A DNA stretch of 64,000 nucleotides from Neofusicoccum parvum (lineage: Eukaryota; Ascomycota; Dothideomycetes; Botryosphaeriales; Botryosphaeriaceae), in the NCBI GenBank assembly GCA_020912385.1, contig CP087216.1, positions 1,426,001 through 1,490,000 of the forward strand. Reading direction: 5' to 3'. Position 1 is the first letter of the stretch; the number at the start of each line of letters is the position of its first letter. The notes under the pieces were generated by a model. It saw only the letters and a list, made by a program, of their open reading frames with translations, had not been told where the DNA came from and did no database searches. Position numbers and translations under genes: made by a program. Shown here in pieces: positions 22,297 to 32,151 of this stretch.

Positions 22297-22985
22297 TTAC
22301 GACGCCTTTGCTTGCGCCGGCCTCAGCATAATTGTATGCACATCGACACCCTGGTAGCCCAGCTGAGCCATGTCGAATTCAACGACCCTCAGCGTTCGAC
22401 ACCCGAAGCTCTCATACAGAGGTCTCCCGGCTATGCTCGATTCGATGTAGATGTCGACACCGGCTTCGTCGGCCCTTGCAGCACCCCACTGCAGGAGCAT
22501 GTTTGCAGCTCCGCGACGCCGGTAATTCGGATCCGTGACAATCATGCCGAGTACTGGAGGCACAGTCAGGACACTGCAAGAGCCAGCTGAAGGTGGATTC
22601 GCTCACCGTAGTGCGGCCGTCCCTGCATAATCTCATGGCGGACTCCGCCCAACTGGCGGTAAAAGGCCGGCAGAGGCCACTCAGGGATATCAAAGCCCTT
22701 GGCCACCTCCTCCTCTGTCCTCTCGGGGCAAAGGTACCAGATCGCCCACGCCATGATGTCCTGAGTCACGGGATCGATGACTTTAAGGAAGGTGGCCCTG
22801 GGCTCGTTGCGGAAGGTCTTTCTGCGTCGTTCGAGGATGCCCGCAACACCGGCCGGTGTTCGGATCCGCTCGAACAGGATCCGCTGCATGTCGTCTTCGG
22901 GGTTGCCGTAGACTTCCATTCGAGCGGCTTCTTCAAGATCGGCCTCTTCCATCGGGAGAAGCTGGGGCTTTTGTGCTTGGTCCAT
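22297..22985 (-). CDS. GNAT-family N-acetyltransferase
   Basis: Minus-strand exons 22985-22607 and 22553-22297, with a 53-nt intron carrying CTGAC 13 nt before the acceptor, give 211 residues. The acetyl-CoA loop is VLGMIVTDPNYRRRGAANML: the Arg-Arg-Arg-Gly-Ala element is motif A of the GNAT fold. The following LLQWGAARADEAGVDIYIES and GRPLYESFGCRTL are motif B and the C-terminal strand. The N-terminal third (LPMEEADLEEAARMEVY) is typical of fungal small-molecule or protein GNATs. Substrate is unknown. The start is divergent from the alpha/beta hydrolase start across about 510 bp. Confidence 0.9.
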
Positions 22986-23495
22986 GGCGAGTGGCCGAAG
23001 AGATGTGGGAAGATCAGGCCCTGGTGCTGCGTGATGGACTGTGAAATGTTGCCTGGCAAGACTGATATGGAGGATTCAGGCCGGCACCGCCTCGGAATTC
23101 CTATCCGAATGAGGGACGCGGTGGGGGCGTATCTGGCCATCAGCGGCGGCGGTGCTCCTTCGGCGTTCATCGTTCGGCAGTGAACGCCGCAAGAAAAGAA
23201 ACCAAACCGATTCACGGGCTACGTTCAATCGGCGCTTTCGGAGTACGGAATTCCGCTGCTGCGGAGTAAAGCAGCGAGAGCGGCGCCCGCGGAGAAGCTT
23301 GGCAGTGCGCACCCGAGCGTGGGCCAAGGCGGGAGGAGGTAGAGCAGGGGTAGCACAGGCTTCCGCTGCTGCTCTCCGCACTAGTCCCCGCCCGTCATGA
23401 ATGCATCCCACTTCTACAGCAATCCGTCCCATCCTGCAAGCAATCCGTCCCGTCCCTCTCCAGGCGGAAAGAGAAACCCCCCAACACCACCCAGC
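22986..23495. other. Divergent promoter region, acetyltransferase and alpha/beta hydrolase
   Basis: About 510 bp shared by two divergent starts. An in-frame upstream ATG at 23397 would extend the hydrolase by 33 residues of Pro/Ser-rich sequence. No further motif recognised. Confidence 0.55.
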
Positions 23496-24539
23496 ATGGC
23501 AGCCCAGACCAGATACTTCACCAACGACCCCCATCCCAACGCCAATGCCTCAGACCCCTCCACCACCACCGCGCTCACCCTCGCCTACCGCACCTACGGC
23601 AGTCCCGACAATCCCGCAGTCTTCATTCCCACCTGCTACAGCGGCAAGCTGGACACCACCCTCCCCTGGCTCTACCTCGCCTCGGCCAACGACGGCGCCA
23701 CGCCCCTCTTCGCCAACCACTTCGTCATCGTCTGCGGGCTCCTCGGCGGCAGCGAGTCGTCCTCGCCGTCCAACACGCCCGCCTCGCTCCGCGGCCAGTC
23801 GTTCCCGGCCGTGACGTACGAGGACAACGTGCGGCTGCAGCACGCGCTCTGCCGGGCCCTCGGCGTCGCGCGGCTCGCGCTGTACGTCGGCTTCAGCATG
23901 GGCGGCCAGCAGGCCTACCACATGGCGGCGCTCTTCCCGGACTACGTCGACCGCATCGCCGTGCTCTGCAGCTCCGCCCGCACCTCGGCCCACAACTGGT
24001 GCTTCCTCGAGGGCCCCAAGGCCGCGCTCGTCGCCAGCGGCGACTTCCAGGACGGCCGCTACGCCGCGCCGCCCGCCCGCGGCCTGCGCGCCTTCGCCCG
24101 CGTCTACGCCACCTGGGCCCTGTCGCAGGCCTGGTTCCGCCAGCGCCTGTGGGAGGCCCGCGGCTTCGCCTCGCTGGACGAGTACCTGCGCGTCGCCTGG
24201 GAGGACCGCACCGCCGCCTGGGACGCCCACGACCTGCTGTGCCTGCTGCAGACGTGGCAGCGCGGCGACATCTCGCAGCTCGGCCCCGAGGCCGAGAGGG
24301 GGGATCTGCCGCGCGCGCTGGCCGGGATCAAGGCGAAGGCGCTCCTGATGCCGTGCCGCACCGACATGTACTTCCCGCCTGAGGACAGCCAGGAGGAAAT
24401 CAAGCATCTCAAGGACGCTGAGCTCCGGGTTATCGAGAGCGTGTGGGGTCATTTGGCTGGAGGTGGCGGTGGGGCGAAGGAAGACTGTGAGTATATCAGC
24501 TTTCACATTAAACGTCTCCTCGAGAATTTTAAACAGTAG
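23496..24539 (+). CDS. Homoserine O-acetyltransferase-like alpha/beta hydrolase
   Basis: Intronless, 347 residues from the ATG at 23496, chosen for its A at -3 and G at +4. An upstream in-frame ATG at 23397 gives 380. The fold matches the MET2/homoserine acetyltransferase branch: LAYRTYGSPDNPAVFIPTCY at the start, the nucleophile elbow YVGFSMGGQQAYHMAALFPD with Ser as nucleophile, Asp in MPCRTDMYFPPEDSQEE, and His in ESVWGHLAGG, a complete triad. It is about 100 residues shorter than Met2 and lacks its usual extra helical insertion, so it may act on another acyl acceptor or be a simple esterase. The coding strand is extremely G+C-rich in its centre. Confidence 0.9.
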   Translation: MAAQTRYFTNDPHPNANASDPSTTTALTLAYRTYGSPDNPAVFIPTCYSGKLDTTLPWLYLASANDGATPLFANHFVIVCGLLGGSESSSPSNTPASLRGQSFPAVTYEDNVRLQHALCRALGVARLALYVGFSMGGQQAYHMAALFPDYVDRIAVLCSSARTSAHNWCFLEGPKAALVASGDFQDGRYAAPPARGLRAFARVYATWALSQAWFRQRLWEARGFASLDEYLRVAWEDRTAAWDAHDLLCLLQTWQRGDISQLGPEAERGDLPRALAGIKAKALLMPCRTDMYFPPEDSQEEIKHLKDAELRVIESVWGHLAGGGGGAKEDCEYISFHIKRLLENFKQ

Positions 24540-24938
24540 TGGGGGCACCTTTGGGTCACCAGTGTGTGGATTTTATTGGCGATGGAACAGTTCAAATCTA
24601 TGTAAGACTGCGCAGTGTTGGAATGATACCCATGGACGGTAAAAGGCCCTACTATGCAGTGTCTTTAAAGCAGTATTTTTATCGTGTCGTTCTTCAGTTT
24701 TACTGGTGCTAGTTGAGCTCTCCGGATTAGTAGACCGGTATCCGATCGGCCGCTAGTAAAGAGACTGGATTGAAAAGACAGTGCCTCGTTGGGCATCTCA
24801 TTTATTACCAAATCCTACACAGTCATGCCATGCCGTACCAACTACCTAATTCCCAAACAACACGAGATCCCAATATTACCTACTTGCCAAACCCATCCCT
24901 CTCAACGCCAGACGAAACCCTTGGGTATACCCTGCCCC
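24540..24938. other. Short convergent spacer
   Basis: About 400 bp of lower G+C between converging 3' ends; presumably 3' UTRs. Nothing recognised. Confidence 0.5.
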
Positions 24939-26692
24939 TCAAAGAATCCTCACCGACTCCGCCCTGTTACTCTCGACCTGCACCTCCCTCCTCACGCTGA
25001 TGCCCTGCTGCCCAGCCAACGCCTGCCACCCGCCACTGGCCGGCCTGTGGCCCGACGTCTCCCTGCGCAGGCTGCTCTCGCCGTCCGAGCTGCCGCCGCG
25101 GCTGACCTCGATGATGGCGACGTTGGTGCTGGCGCCGCCCTCGAACTGCGTGAGCGGGTACTCGCCGTCCTGCATGCGCTCGAAGGCCTTGTGCGAGTCC
25201 ATCTTGGCCCCGCCGGTGCCGCCGTTGCCGCTCCGCCCGTTGCCGTACCGGCTGTCGGGCCCGTACGTCGAGGCCTTGTGCGACGACCACAGGCGCGACG
25301 GCGAGATGAGCTTGAGCAGCGGCCGCATCGTCGGGATGCAGCTGTTGATGATGGCGACGGCCGGCTCGGCGACGGACCAGAAGGCCGCGTCGTGCATGCT
25401 GTAGGAGAGGTCGGTGAAGTCGACGACGCTGAGGACGTGGATGCGGATGATGGTGATGGCCGTGACGCTGGGGCGGAGAGATAACCGTCAGTTTGAATTG
25501 GCGTGGTAGGAGGGGAGGCGGGGATAAGGGGGCCGGTGTGCGCATACAACAAGCCGATGAGGAATATCACGTAGAGGCCGATCTTGGTTCCGATTGCCAT
25601 CTGCAGGTTCCTGATGAAAGGCAAGGGCAGCAGCATGATGATCAGGTCCGTCACCATGTTGACGCAGCCGATGGTGGTGAACGCGACGTTGTAGCTGGCG
25701 CAATGGCCGCCGGGGATGGTCGGGTTCCAGTTCATCTCGAAAGGCGAGCAGATGAGGAAGATCTGCAACATGCTTCCCAGCCAGTAGCCGCCAACCAGGA
25801 ACATGCACACCCAGACCCAGACCTTAAATTCCTTGTTCGGAAAAATGCGGAGGTAGAAGAAGAGGTACGACTGCTTGACCGTGGCCATGGCTGCGTAGTA
25901 TACGGCTTGGTATGCGACAAGTTGCTGCGGCACTCAAAGTCAGTGGCAACGCATATGTGCAGAGTGATGCTGCTGCTGTGCAAAGGGATGAACGCGGCAG
26001 CAGTCCATTGTGGGCTGGCGGAAAAACACTATCGAAGTGTACAATAGCTGGGCCTGGAAAAGCTTGGTAGACAGTGAACGTTCACTGCAGTGTCAGTGAA
26101 GTTCGCGGGGAGCTAAAGTGCGACCGAGGTGGAGGGTGTTCATCCTGCTCCACGGACCCGGCTGTATGCTTGAGCTCCACATGCGCCACTGTCTGTACTT
26201 CTGCCTCCATCCCTCCGGATACCTCAGTGGGTCCACATGGGGACAGATCGCTTACCTTTGCAATAAACATCTGGTTTTGGGGTGGCAGCTCAGCCATGTG
26301 GTGGCGCATCCCGTATTTGGCGTATGTTATATGCATGGCCAGCATTCCTGTCGGTCGAATAGGGTCAGTATGAGGTGCCATTGGGGGCTCGTAAGGATTC
26401 CATACCGAACGTGTATACCTGATTTCCATCAGTAAGCTGAAGTGACGATAGAGTCCCGGGACACTTACCAGAGAAGAGGTGGCCCACCAGTCGTCAAACC
26501 TGCTTCTGGTCAGCACTCCCATCCGGCAACAACAGCTCGACAAGCTCACCATATATCCGTTCTCCTCACCTTCCTGGCAACAAACCTCAGGACAACAAGC
26601 ACGGTTGCGATGCTGACCAATACGAAGTTGGCAACCAGTTGGTTGGTTACTATCTGGTATTGGAAGACATTGTAACTCTGGAGGGCTACCAT
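24939..26692 (-). CDS. PTH11-like / fungal rhodopsin-domain seven-TM protein
   Basis: Seven minus-strand exons: 26692-26550, 26499-26469, 26418-26406, 26347-26256, 26062-26030, 25924-25548 and 25467-24939, giving 405 residues. Three are micro-exons of 31, 13 and 33 nt. Joining restores the family order: RFVARKVRRTDIWFDDWWAT after TM1, LVYTFGMLAMHITYAKYGMR, HMAELPPQNQMFIAK then LFQAQLLYTSI, TVKQSYLFFYLRIFPNKEF, the GGHCASYN loop, DLIIMLLPLPFIRNLQM and VTAITIIRIHVLS. This is the SAT4/PTH11-type membrane domain of GPCR-like receptors of ascomycetes; no CFEM domain is present. The last about 130 residues are a Ser/Gly-rich cytosolic tail. The donor GTGTTT of intron 5 is weak, so that junction is the least certain. 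Ligand unknown. Confidence 0.85.
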
Positions 26693-27798
26693 CTTGGACG
26701 CGGCTTGGAGTGCAAGTCGCAGATGGCTGCGGGTGAGACGTAAGAAAGTGAAAGTAGATCAGTTTGCGAGCCAAGATTCCAGGCACCGAGACAAGTGAGA
26801 TGACTGATTGAGAGAAAGGCGTGATATTGAAGTGTGAGGCTCTATTCTGGCATATGAAATGCAAAGTAAGTAATAGGCCGTCCCAGCCTACCCGAAAGCG
26901 ACTTGGGCTCCAAGCTGCATATCGAGGATCTAGCATGCAGGATCTAACTCGTTCGGCACGCCTTACTGAAACAACTCATGCCTTGCTGATAATTCATCCT
27001 TGCCCTTCTGAGAAAAGTCTCCACCAGTAGCGGAGCCGAGAAACGACGTTCCTGATCATTTCGAGGATCGTGTGCGGGAAACACGAGTCGTATCCCGCGC
27101 ACAGGGACCTTGCCACGAGGATGTGTGGGAATCGTCTCTTGCCTTCAGCCGCGCGCGGGCCTGGCCGAAGGATTTGACCGTTACAGGAGGTCCATCCCAG
27201 TGGCGAAAGCTCTTGGCGTTGTTACTGAGGGGGCGGCTACGACAAAGCGGTCAGAGCGTTCGGCAAAAAGGTCCGTTTGGCAGCGGACCGTTCCCACGGC
27301 GCTTGTCATCAGGGATCGGAACCAGTCCGCCGGTCTCTTCCCACGTGGTGGATGCGTGGCGAGCTGCAGTGCTCACTTCGTGTCAACAGCTCAGCCCTCC
27401 GTCGGCTTTCAGATGCGCCGCACATGCTGCAGTCCTACGGTTGTTAGCAATTGTTCGGAAATCCGATGCGGCACAGCAATCCTCAGGGGATGGAGGACGT
27501 GTCCGGGTCTGGAAATCTCCCGGCATCCCGAAAAGCCCACGGGCCTCCAACAGAGGGACCATGCCGCAACTGGGGGCTGTTTTGACTCGCGCGCCGCCGA
27601 GATCTGCATTCGGGCTCAGGTCATGTCATCTTTCTCTGATTCTCTGATGGAGAATGGAGACCACCCCACTATCAGTAGCTGGCAACGATAGAGCCCCCGA
27701 GCTCCAACACCATATTTACGGTCGAGTCCGCCATAGGATGCTGTGCCACATCTTTCCTTTGATCAATTTTCCACATCCCTTCTCCGGATTACTAAAAA
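26693..27798. other. Divergent intergenic region
   Basis: About 1.1 kb between the divergent receptor and GMC gene starts. Two overlapping plus-strand frames of about 190 codons (27.07-27.69 kb) have no motif or compositional support and are not called. Confidence 0.5.
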
Positions 27799-29927
27799 AT
27801 GGCCGAGCAAACCGGTTGCGTCTCTTCTGTATCCTCTCTCCGTATTAAGGAGCTTGATTTCGTTGTCGTTGGTGGCGGTGTTGCGGGACTCGTCGTTGCG
27901 ACGCGATTGAGTGAAGATGCCGATAAGAACGTCCTGCTTATCGAAGCTGGCGCGAACCGCATGGGCGACCCCAGAATCGACATCACTGGTTTGCTCGCAA
28001 CTGTCTATGGAGACTCGGACTTCGACTGGGACTTCATGACCGAGCCACAAGTAAGTGGACTCTTTCTTCGTTCCTATTTTCTCTTCTCCTACTTTCCTCG
28101 CTGCGCCGCGCGTCTTTGCATGGGTCCGGGAAAGGGACTTTAGCAAGCCGAATACCCGAGCTTCGCAAGCGCCTCTCTTTTCCCATTTGTGCACTCTTGG
28201 CACAGTGGGCCCTTTTGCGTACCGCTTCTTTGAGGCTAGTTCAGGGTCAAAGCTAACCAACATCTAGACCCATGTGAATGGAAGACAAATCCCGCAACCT
28301 CGAGGCAAGGTCCTGGGAGGATCCTCCGCCATCAATTTCGGCGTTGTCGTCCATCCCTCCAACGCGAATTTCAATGCTTGGAGCGCCCTCGGTAACGATG
28401 GATGGGACGCGGATGGGATGGCGCAGTATTACCGGAAGTACCAGCGCTACACCCCGGCATCTGGGGAAACAAAAGAGCTTCTGGCCATTGATTACCAGGA
28501 CGAGGCAGCCGATGGTACTGATGGCCCTCTCCCGGTGACATATCCTGATGTCTACGGCCCATTCAACGGCGCTTGGATGAAGACGTTCGGCGAATTGGGA
28601 TGGGGCAACACCAACGACCCCAGGAAAGGCGAGAAGATCGGTGCTTTCCATTCAGGCGTTGCGGTCAACCCCGAGACCAAGATGCGCGGGTATGCGGCAC
28701 CGGCATATTACACGGCAGAGGTTGCGAAGAGGCCCAATCTTCAGATCCTAGTCGAAACCCACGTGGAGAAGATTCTGCTTGGCAACGAAGCCGATGGCTC
28801 GGTTACGGCAACCGGCGTCCGTGTGCAGACCAAGGACGGGGAGCGGCACGAGATATCGGCAAAGAAGGAAGTGATCCTCGCAGCCGGCGCCCTTCAGTCT
28901 CCTCAGGTGTTGGAGCTCTCTGGTATTGGGCAAAAAGAGCTTCTGGAAAAGCACGGAATCCCTGTTGTGATCGACAGTCCCGGGGTTGGTGAGGGTCTCC
29001 AAGATCACGCCATCTGTGCGCCATGCTTCGAGGTCGCTGACGGGCAGATCTCCGGCGGTAAGAATCCTAATAGGAGAATTTGGCTACACTTACTGACTGC
29101 TAGTAGACGTCCTCCGTGACCCGAGCATTGTCCAGGCAGTGCTCAAGCAGTTCCAGGAGACGCAGAGTGGGCCCCTGGTCGGTATGCCGGTCAGCGTATC
29201 ATGCCTACCTCTTGTCGATGACAAGGGCCGTATGAGCAGCGAGGATATTGGCAAGCTTATCGATCAATACGTCGATGATGAGAATCTTCCTGCGGGGCAA
29301 AAGAAGCAGTACGAGCTTCTTCGCCGACAGATGCTGGATCCCAAGGAGGCGACGTGCTTGTACATGTATCTGCCGTTGCAGCTCCATGCGTACAAGGGCG
29401 AGACCAAGATGACAGACCTACTTGCCAAGAAGAGCGAGAAGAACTACATCACGGTGATGACAGTAAACAACCACCCGTTCTCTCGTGGAGTGGTTCACAT
29501 CCGGTCGGCGGATCCCAAGGAGAAGCCGCTCTTCGATCCGCGGTACCTGTCGCACCCGCTGGACCTGGAGATCCTTGCCAGACACACCCAGTACCTTGAG
29601 ACTGTTGTCAAGACCGAGCCTCTTGCTTCGCTGCTCAAGCCTGGAAGCCGTCTCCCTGAGGGAGCTGACGCGACGACTCTGGAGGGAGCCAAGGAGCTGG
29701 TGAAAGAGCGGCTGCTGAGCACGTTCCACCCCGCTGGAACCTGCGCAATGATGCCGCGGGAACTCGGCGGTGTTGTCAACAACCGCTTGAAGGTGCACGG
29801 GGCAAGGAACTTGAGGGTGGTCGACGCCAGTGTCTTCCCGATGGAGCCCCTGGGCAACATCCAGGCAACGGTGTATGCAGTGGCGGAGAAGGCGGCGGAC
29901 ATCATCAAGGAGGATTGGAAGAACTGA
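27799..29927 (+). CDS. GMC-family FAD oxidoreductase
   Basis: Exons 27799-28050, 28268-29057 and 29107-29927 give 620 residues. Glucose-methanol-choline enzymes oxidise alcohols or sugars using FAD and oxygen or quinone. The dinucleotide motif DFVVVGGGVAGLVVATRL lies at residues 20-37 with LLIEAG closing the fold. GMC signature 1 is KVLGGSSAINFGVVVHP and signature 2 is AGALQSPQVLELSGIG. The C-terminus supplies the catalytic His in TFHPAGTCAMMP and the second active-site position in EPLGNIQATVYAVAEKAADI, where Asn sits in the usual His/Asn place. No signal peptide is seen, so the protein is probably intracellular, as aryl-alcohol-type or choline-type members can be. Intron 1 is 217 nt, intron 2 is 49 nt. 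Confidence 0.94.
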
Positions 29928-30319
29928 GGGAAGCAGCCGGGAGAAGGCCAGGGTTTCTTCGTGTACAGTAATTCAGGATACCACCAGGTAGCAGAGGGAG
30001 ACGGGAGCAGCCCGCGGCAGCCATGCCGAATTGGAGGCGCCTATGCGGGCAGTGGAACACCTCTCGACCCGAGGACGTACCGTGACAGCGCGTCGGGGAA
30101 GCGAGGTGGACATGCGGGCTGATCAAACGGACGCGAGGCGGGCAGACGCGAGGTGACGGGCGACGGGGTACAGGTGCAGGGTGCCCCGCGGTGCCGCGGC
30201 AGCGCTGGGCCCGATGGCGGCTCGGGCTGCTGACTCATCGCCCGCGATCCCAAATTTCGACACCACCGCCGCCGTCTTCACCACCCCGCTGCACCCCTCC
30301 CTCGCCGATTCCGCGTGTT
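29928..30319. other. Short tandem-gene spacer
   Basis: About 390 bp, G+C-rich, between the GMC gene 3' end and the dihydrouridine synthase start. No motif recognised. Confidence 0.5.
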
Positions 30320-31627
30320 ATGCTGCGCTGGATCTCGCGCATCATGTCGTCCCCCCCGTCTCGCGTGCCCATCCCCAAGAATGGCGTCGACTACCGGAAC
30401 AAGATCGTCCTCGCCCCCATGGTCCGCTCCGGCGAGCTGCCCTCGCGCCTCCTCGCCCTTCACTACGGCGCCGACCTGGTCTGGGGCCCCGAGACCATCG
30501 ACAAGGCGCTGATCGGCACGAGGCGCGTCGAGAACCCCGCTACCAAGACCATCGAGTACCGCCGCTTCTCAAACAACGGCCAAAAGAACCACGTCCCCGA
30601 CCCCGACCAGCGGGAGAGCGTCATATATCGGATCGACCCTGCGCGCGAGAAGGGCAGGCTGATCTTCCAGCTTGGCACTCCAAACCCGGCGTCTGCCGTC
30701 CAGGCCGCCTCTCTGGTCGCCGCCGATGTCGCCGGCATCGACGTCAACTCTGGGTGCCCGAAGCCCTTCAGCACCCACGGCGGCATGGGCGCCGCCCTGC
30801 TGAAGGATCCCGACAGGCTTTGCTCCATCCTGGAAGCACTGGTCAAGGAGGTTGGACAGAAGTTTGAGATTGGCATCAGTGTCAAGATTCGGATACTCCA
30901 CGACCCCGAGGATACGAAGGCGCTTGTGAGCAGGCTCGTCAAGACAGGAATCATAGGTCTGACGGTACACTGCCGCACCACCCCTATGCGCCCGCGCGAG
31001 AGAGCCATCCGGGACCAGGTGAACATGATTAGGGAGATTTGCCATGACGCTGGTGTGGCGTGCCTGATCAACGGCGATGTCGAGGATTATGAGCACGGCC
31101 TCCAGCTCATGCAGGAATTCGGCGTGGACGGCGCCATGATTGCAACAGCCGCCGAAAAGAACTCGAGCGTTTTCCGTCGCAAGGCCGATGGTGGCAAGGC
31201 ACCCTGGCAAGAGGTCGTCAAGCAGTACGTCATCTACTCTTTGGAGATTGACAACCGATGGGGGAACACCAAGTACCTCCTCAGCCAGCTCATTCCCGGA
31301 AAAGATGCTGCGTACAAGAGGATGAACAAATGTCACTGTTACGTGGAGCTGGTCAAGGCTCTAGCCTTCGACGATCTTATGGAAATGGCCCAAGCAACAG
31401 ACGACCGGCTGATGATCCCCATCAGGACAACCAAGGCTGAAAAACGTGCGCTTGCAAGGGAAGCGCAGGCCGAGGAGGCCGAGGCGAAGAAGGCGCGAAC
31501 TCACATGGCCGCCGGTACGGAAGAGCGCAAGGCCGAGGAATCCAAACCAAGCGCGCAGCAACCCGTCGAAGTCCCACATGCTCTTCTTTCTTCTATCCCA
31601 GAGCAAACGCCAACTTTGACGGTGTGA
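30320..31627 (+). CDS. DUS2: tRNA-dihydrouridine(20) synthase
   Basis: Intronless, 435 residues. Dus2 (yeast Smm1) reduces uridine 20 in the D-loop of cytosolic tRNAs with FMN and NADPH. The N-terminal flavin-barrel start NKIVLAPMVRSGELPSRLLA, the segment GADLVWGPETIDKALIGT, and the catalytic-Cys block DVNSGCPKPFSTHGGMGAAL are diagnostic of Dus2 rather than Dus1, 3 or 4. Further support comes from SVKIRILHD, LTVHCRTTPMRPRERA, INGDVEDYEHG and GNTKYLLSQLIPG. The about 70-residue tail is Ala/Glu/Lys-rich and probably disordered. Two starts are possible: 30320, or 30344, which has A at -3. The first few residues differ only by an Arg/Trp-rich stretch. Confidence 0.95.
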   Translation: MLRWISRIMSSPPSRVPIPKNGVDYRNKIVLAPMVRSGELPSRLLALHYGADLVWGPETIDKALIGTRRVENPATKTIEYRRFSNNGQKNHVPDPDQRESVIYRIDPAREKGRLIFQLGTPNPASAVQAASLVAADVAGIDVNSGCPKPFSTHGGMGAALLKDPDRLCSILEALVKEVGQKFEIGISVKIRILHDPEDTKALVSRLVKTGIIGLTVHCRTTPMRPRERAIRDQVNMIREICHDAGVACLINGDVEDYEHGLQLMQEFGVDGAMIATAAEKNSSVFRRKADGGKAPWQEVVKQYVIYSLEIDNRWGNTKYLLSQLIPGKDAAYKRMNKCHCYVELVKALAFDDLMEMAQATDDRLMIPIRTTKAEKRALAREAQAEEAEAKKARTHMAAGTEERKAEESKPSAQQPVEVPHALLSSIPEQTPTLTV

Positions 31628-32151
31628 GCTGATCGGGGAAAGGAGAATAGAAGACAACAATCTTGCTGGCTCTACTCTCAGCTAGAGTCGTGTCGGCGTA
31701 TTAAACACGGGCCAGCCAGAGGCGATACCAACTACGCCTCGCAGAGCCGGTTGGCGGGCATTTCTAGAACAGCTCACGCGGTCGGAAACTAGCCTGACTG
31801 TCCCACATCACGGCTCTTCTCTCTTGAAGGGTACCTCAGGACTGCGGACTTATAGGCCGACGCACATGCTGGTTGGCCACGGGCCTTAGGAGCGGAATCG
31901 GACGCGTCTCCAATTCAGCGTCTATAAATATGATTGTAGTACGTTGAAGACATCTACATACAAGTGAATGGTTGATAGTAATAAAACCCCTATCAGGAAA
32001 CATCCTCGTTCTCCTAGAGAGCTGCCGTTTCCGATTCCGCAGAAGAAAGGCCCGTTCGGCTCTTCAGAATGACCGCTTATTCCTCGAATTCAGCATGCGC
32101 TTCGGTAAACCAGGGCGTTGTGGCTTCGAAAGAGTTAGTTTCGTGTCCCTA
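31628..32151. other. Spacer at the left edge of the accessory region
   Basis: About 520 bp between converging 3' ends, with a clear fall in G+C towards the accessory stretch. No feature recognised. Confidence 0.45.

Noticed and set aside
22554..22606. Reading through the acetyltransferase intron with a 20-nt removal
   Set aside because: A 20-nt intron is too short to splice. The 53-nt model with a CTGAC branch site restores the GNAT pattern.
23550..24548. Minus-strand open frame of 332 codons
   Set aside because: Antisense of the alpha/beta hydrolase, whose catalytic triad shows the plus strand is coding.
27072..27691. Two plus-strand frames of about 190 codons upstream of the GMC gene
   Set aside because: Overlap each other in different frames and lie in the presumed divergent promoter; no motif.
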